A DNA stretch of 16,106 nt from Muribaculaceae bacterium (GTDB lineage Bacteria > Bacteroidota > Bacteroidia > Bacteroidales > Muribaculaceae). The position numbers and the translations under genes are program-made. The notes beneath the pieces are model-generated. The model ran no database searches and was not told the origin of the DNA. It was given only the letters and a program-made list of their open reading frames with translations. Below, piece by piece: positions 15,317-16,106 of this stretch. Within the stretch, counting starts at the first letter, position 1, and the number at the start of each line of letters is the position of its first letter. Location of the stretch: positions 1 to 16,106 of the forward strand of contig JAHHQT010000041.1 in assembly GCA_020026215.1 (NCBI GenBank). Direction: 5' to 3'.

Positions 15317-16106
15317 TTAATTCCCTTTACTATATTCAAGAGCCTTAATTTGCGCTCTTTTTACGCTATATGAATCATCCTTGTCAATACCATAACGTTT
15401 AGGATCAGGAATCCTTAAAGTCAAACCAGTAGGTATATTGTCAGGGTCTTTAATAACATCCTTATTTTCCAAGTATATGTAAATCCAAAAAGCATAATGT
15501 CCATAATACTTTCGAGACACATTGCTCAAATATGCAGCAGATGTAACCTTGAAATATTGGTCTTTATACACGACCGTATCCGACAACTCTACCTTTCCAG
15601 CATTTTCTATCGTCAATGTATCAACAGATGCACCTATAGTATCCATGGCAACCGATGAACAATCTTCAACAGCTAATTGTGTGCTGTCTTCAGCAATTGT
15701 ATCTTTAACGAAATAATTCAGGCCAATTGATACGATGAAAGAAACACAAAGCCCCGCCAAAACACCCCACCAGAATTCCTTCTTAAAGAATCGCGTTTTA
15801 ACAGGCTCTTCTGTATCATAAATATCATCAACATTTGTATCTTCAAATTCCTGTGTTTCCTCGGCATGTTCTTCGGGGACTACATTTTCTTCAACCTCTG
15901 TCTCTAGAGTAACTTCAGCTTCTTGCGATTCAGATTCAGCATCTTCAACTGGTGTCACATCTTTAGATACGACAGCATCAACAGCCGGAGGTAAATCTTC
16001 ATCCACCCCATCCAAAGTATCACCAGCAGCATCTTTCTTCATGTCTTCTGCCATATTTTGCTCTATTGACTGGGAAACTTCAGGCTCTTCATCAAAATTA
16101 AAGTCA
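15317..16106 (-). CDS. Membrane protein with C-terminal LysM-like domain (5' end beyond window)
   Basis: The frame is open from the stop at 15317 to the window edge at 16106, so the gene probably begins outside; the ATG at 16054 is only the first visible one, and the 17 codons before it encode the same kind of acidic sequence. Counting from that ATG, residues 1-90 are a highly acidic disordered region, a basic patch (KTRFFKK) precedes one membrane helix (about 95-116), and a periplasmic linker leads to a LysM-like domain (about 165-217) with VSRKYYGHYAFWIYIYLENKD and a final IPTGLTLRIP. LysM domains bind peptidoglycan. The acidic tail, single helix and this LysM type recall Bacteroidales proteins that carry an N-terminal HU-like DNA-binding domain; that domain would lie off the edge, so this is only inference. 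It is on the same strand as moxR, 126 bases upstream. Confidence 0.8.
   Translation of the reverse strand, partial: DFNFDEEPEVSQSIEQNMAEDMKKDAAGDTLDGVDEDLPPAVDAVVSKDVTPVEDAESESQEAEVTLETEVEENVVPEEHAEETQEFEDTNVDDIYDTEEPVKTRFFKKEFWWGVLAGLCVSFIVSIGLNYFVKDTIAEDSTQLAVEDCSSVAMDTIGASVDTLTIENAGKVELSDTVVYKDQYFKVTSAAYLSNVSRKYYGHYAFWIYIYLENKDVIKDPDNIPTGLTLRIPDPKRYGIDKDDSYSVKRAQIKALEYSKGN

Overview
The window comes from an AT-rich member of the Bacteroidota, most likely order Bacteroidales. The evidence is a complete Bat (Bacteroides aerotolerance) operon, intergenic promoters matching the Bacteroides -7 element TAnnTTTG, mostly poor Shine-Dalgarno sequences, and family resemblance of nearly every protein. 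It is dense chromosomal housekeeping sequence. I see no RNA gene, insertion sequence, CRISPR array, phage gene or integration scar, and no gene-free stretch longer than about 130 bases.

Layout, left to right. (1) maf (16-597, +), a nucleotide pyrophosphatase, ends exactly where the next gene ends on the other strand. (2) A minus-strand group reads from 5230 down to 598: PcrA/UvrD helicase, then carboxynorspermidine decarboxylase (nspC, 4-base ATGA overlap), then an orphan ATP-grasp-like protein. A TATCTTTG promoter element lies in the gap upstream of the helicase. (3) A 148-residue stand-alone HSDR_N nuclease-fold protein (5313-5759, -) is divergent from holA, the DNA polymerase III delta subunit (5825-6871, +). 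The 65-base gap carries a full Bacteroides-type promoter for the nuclease-like gene, and its -33 element lies inside the holA start. (4) An eight-gene minus-strand operon runs from 15190 down to 6875: moxR ATPase, DUF58 vWA protein, a BatD-like membrane protein, then batA, batB, batC, batD and batE. (5) At the right edge is the C-terminal part of a membrane protein with a LysM-like periplasmic domain. Its reading frame stays open to the window end, so the start lies outside.

How the genes work together. In the moxR-bat operon, a cytoplasmic AAA+ ATPase and a cytoplasmic vWA protein sit with two membrane-anchored vWA proteins (BatA, BatB), two TPR proteins (BatC, BatE) and two beta-sandwich membrane proteins (BatD and the gene at 12308-13300). 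This suggests an ATPase-driven chaperone or assembly complex facing the periplasm; its substrate is unknown. The helicase group joins DNA repair to spermidine synthesis with no obvious biochemical link.

Nothing here is a clearly new system. The least characterised parts are the ATP-grasp protein paired with nspC, the single-domain HSDR_N protein paired with holA, and the LysM protein upstream of moxR, which may be an HU-LysM fusion. All family calls come from reading motifs by eye; no database search was run.
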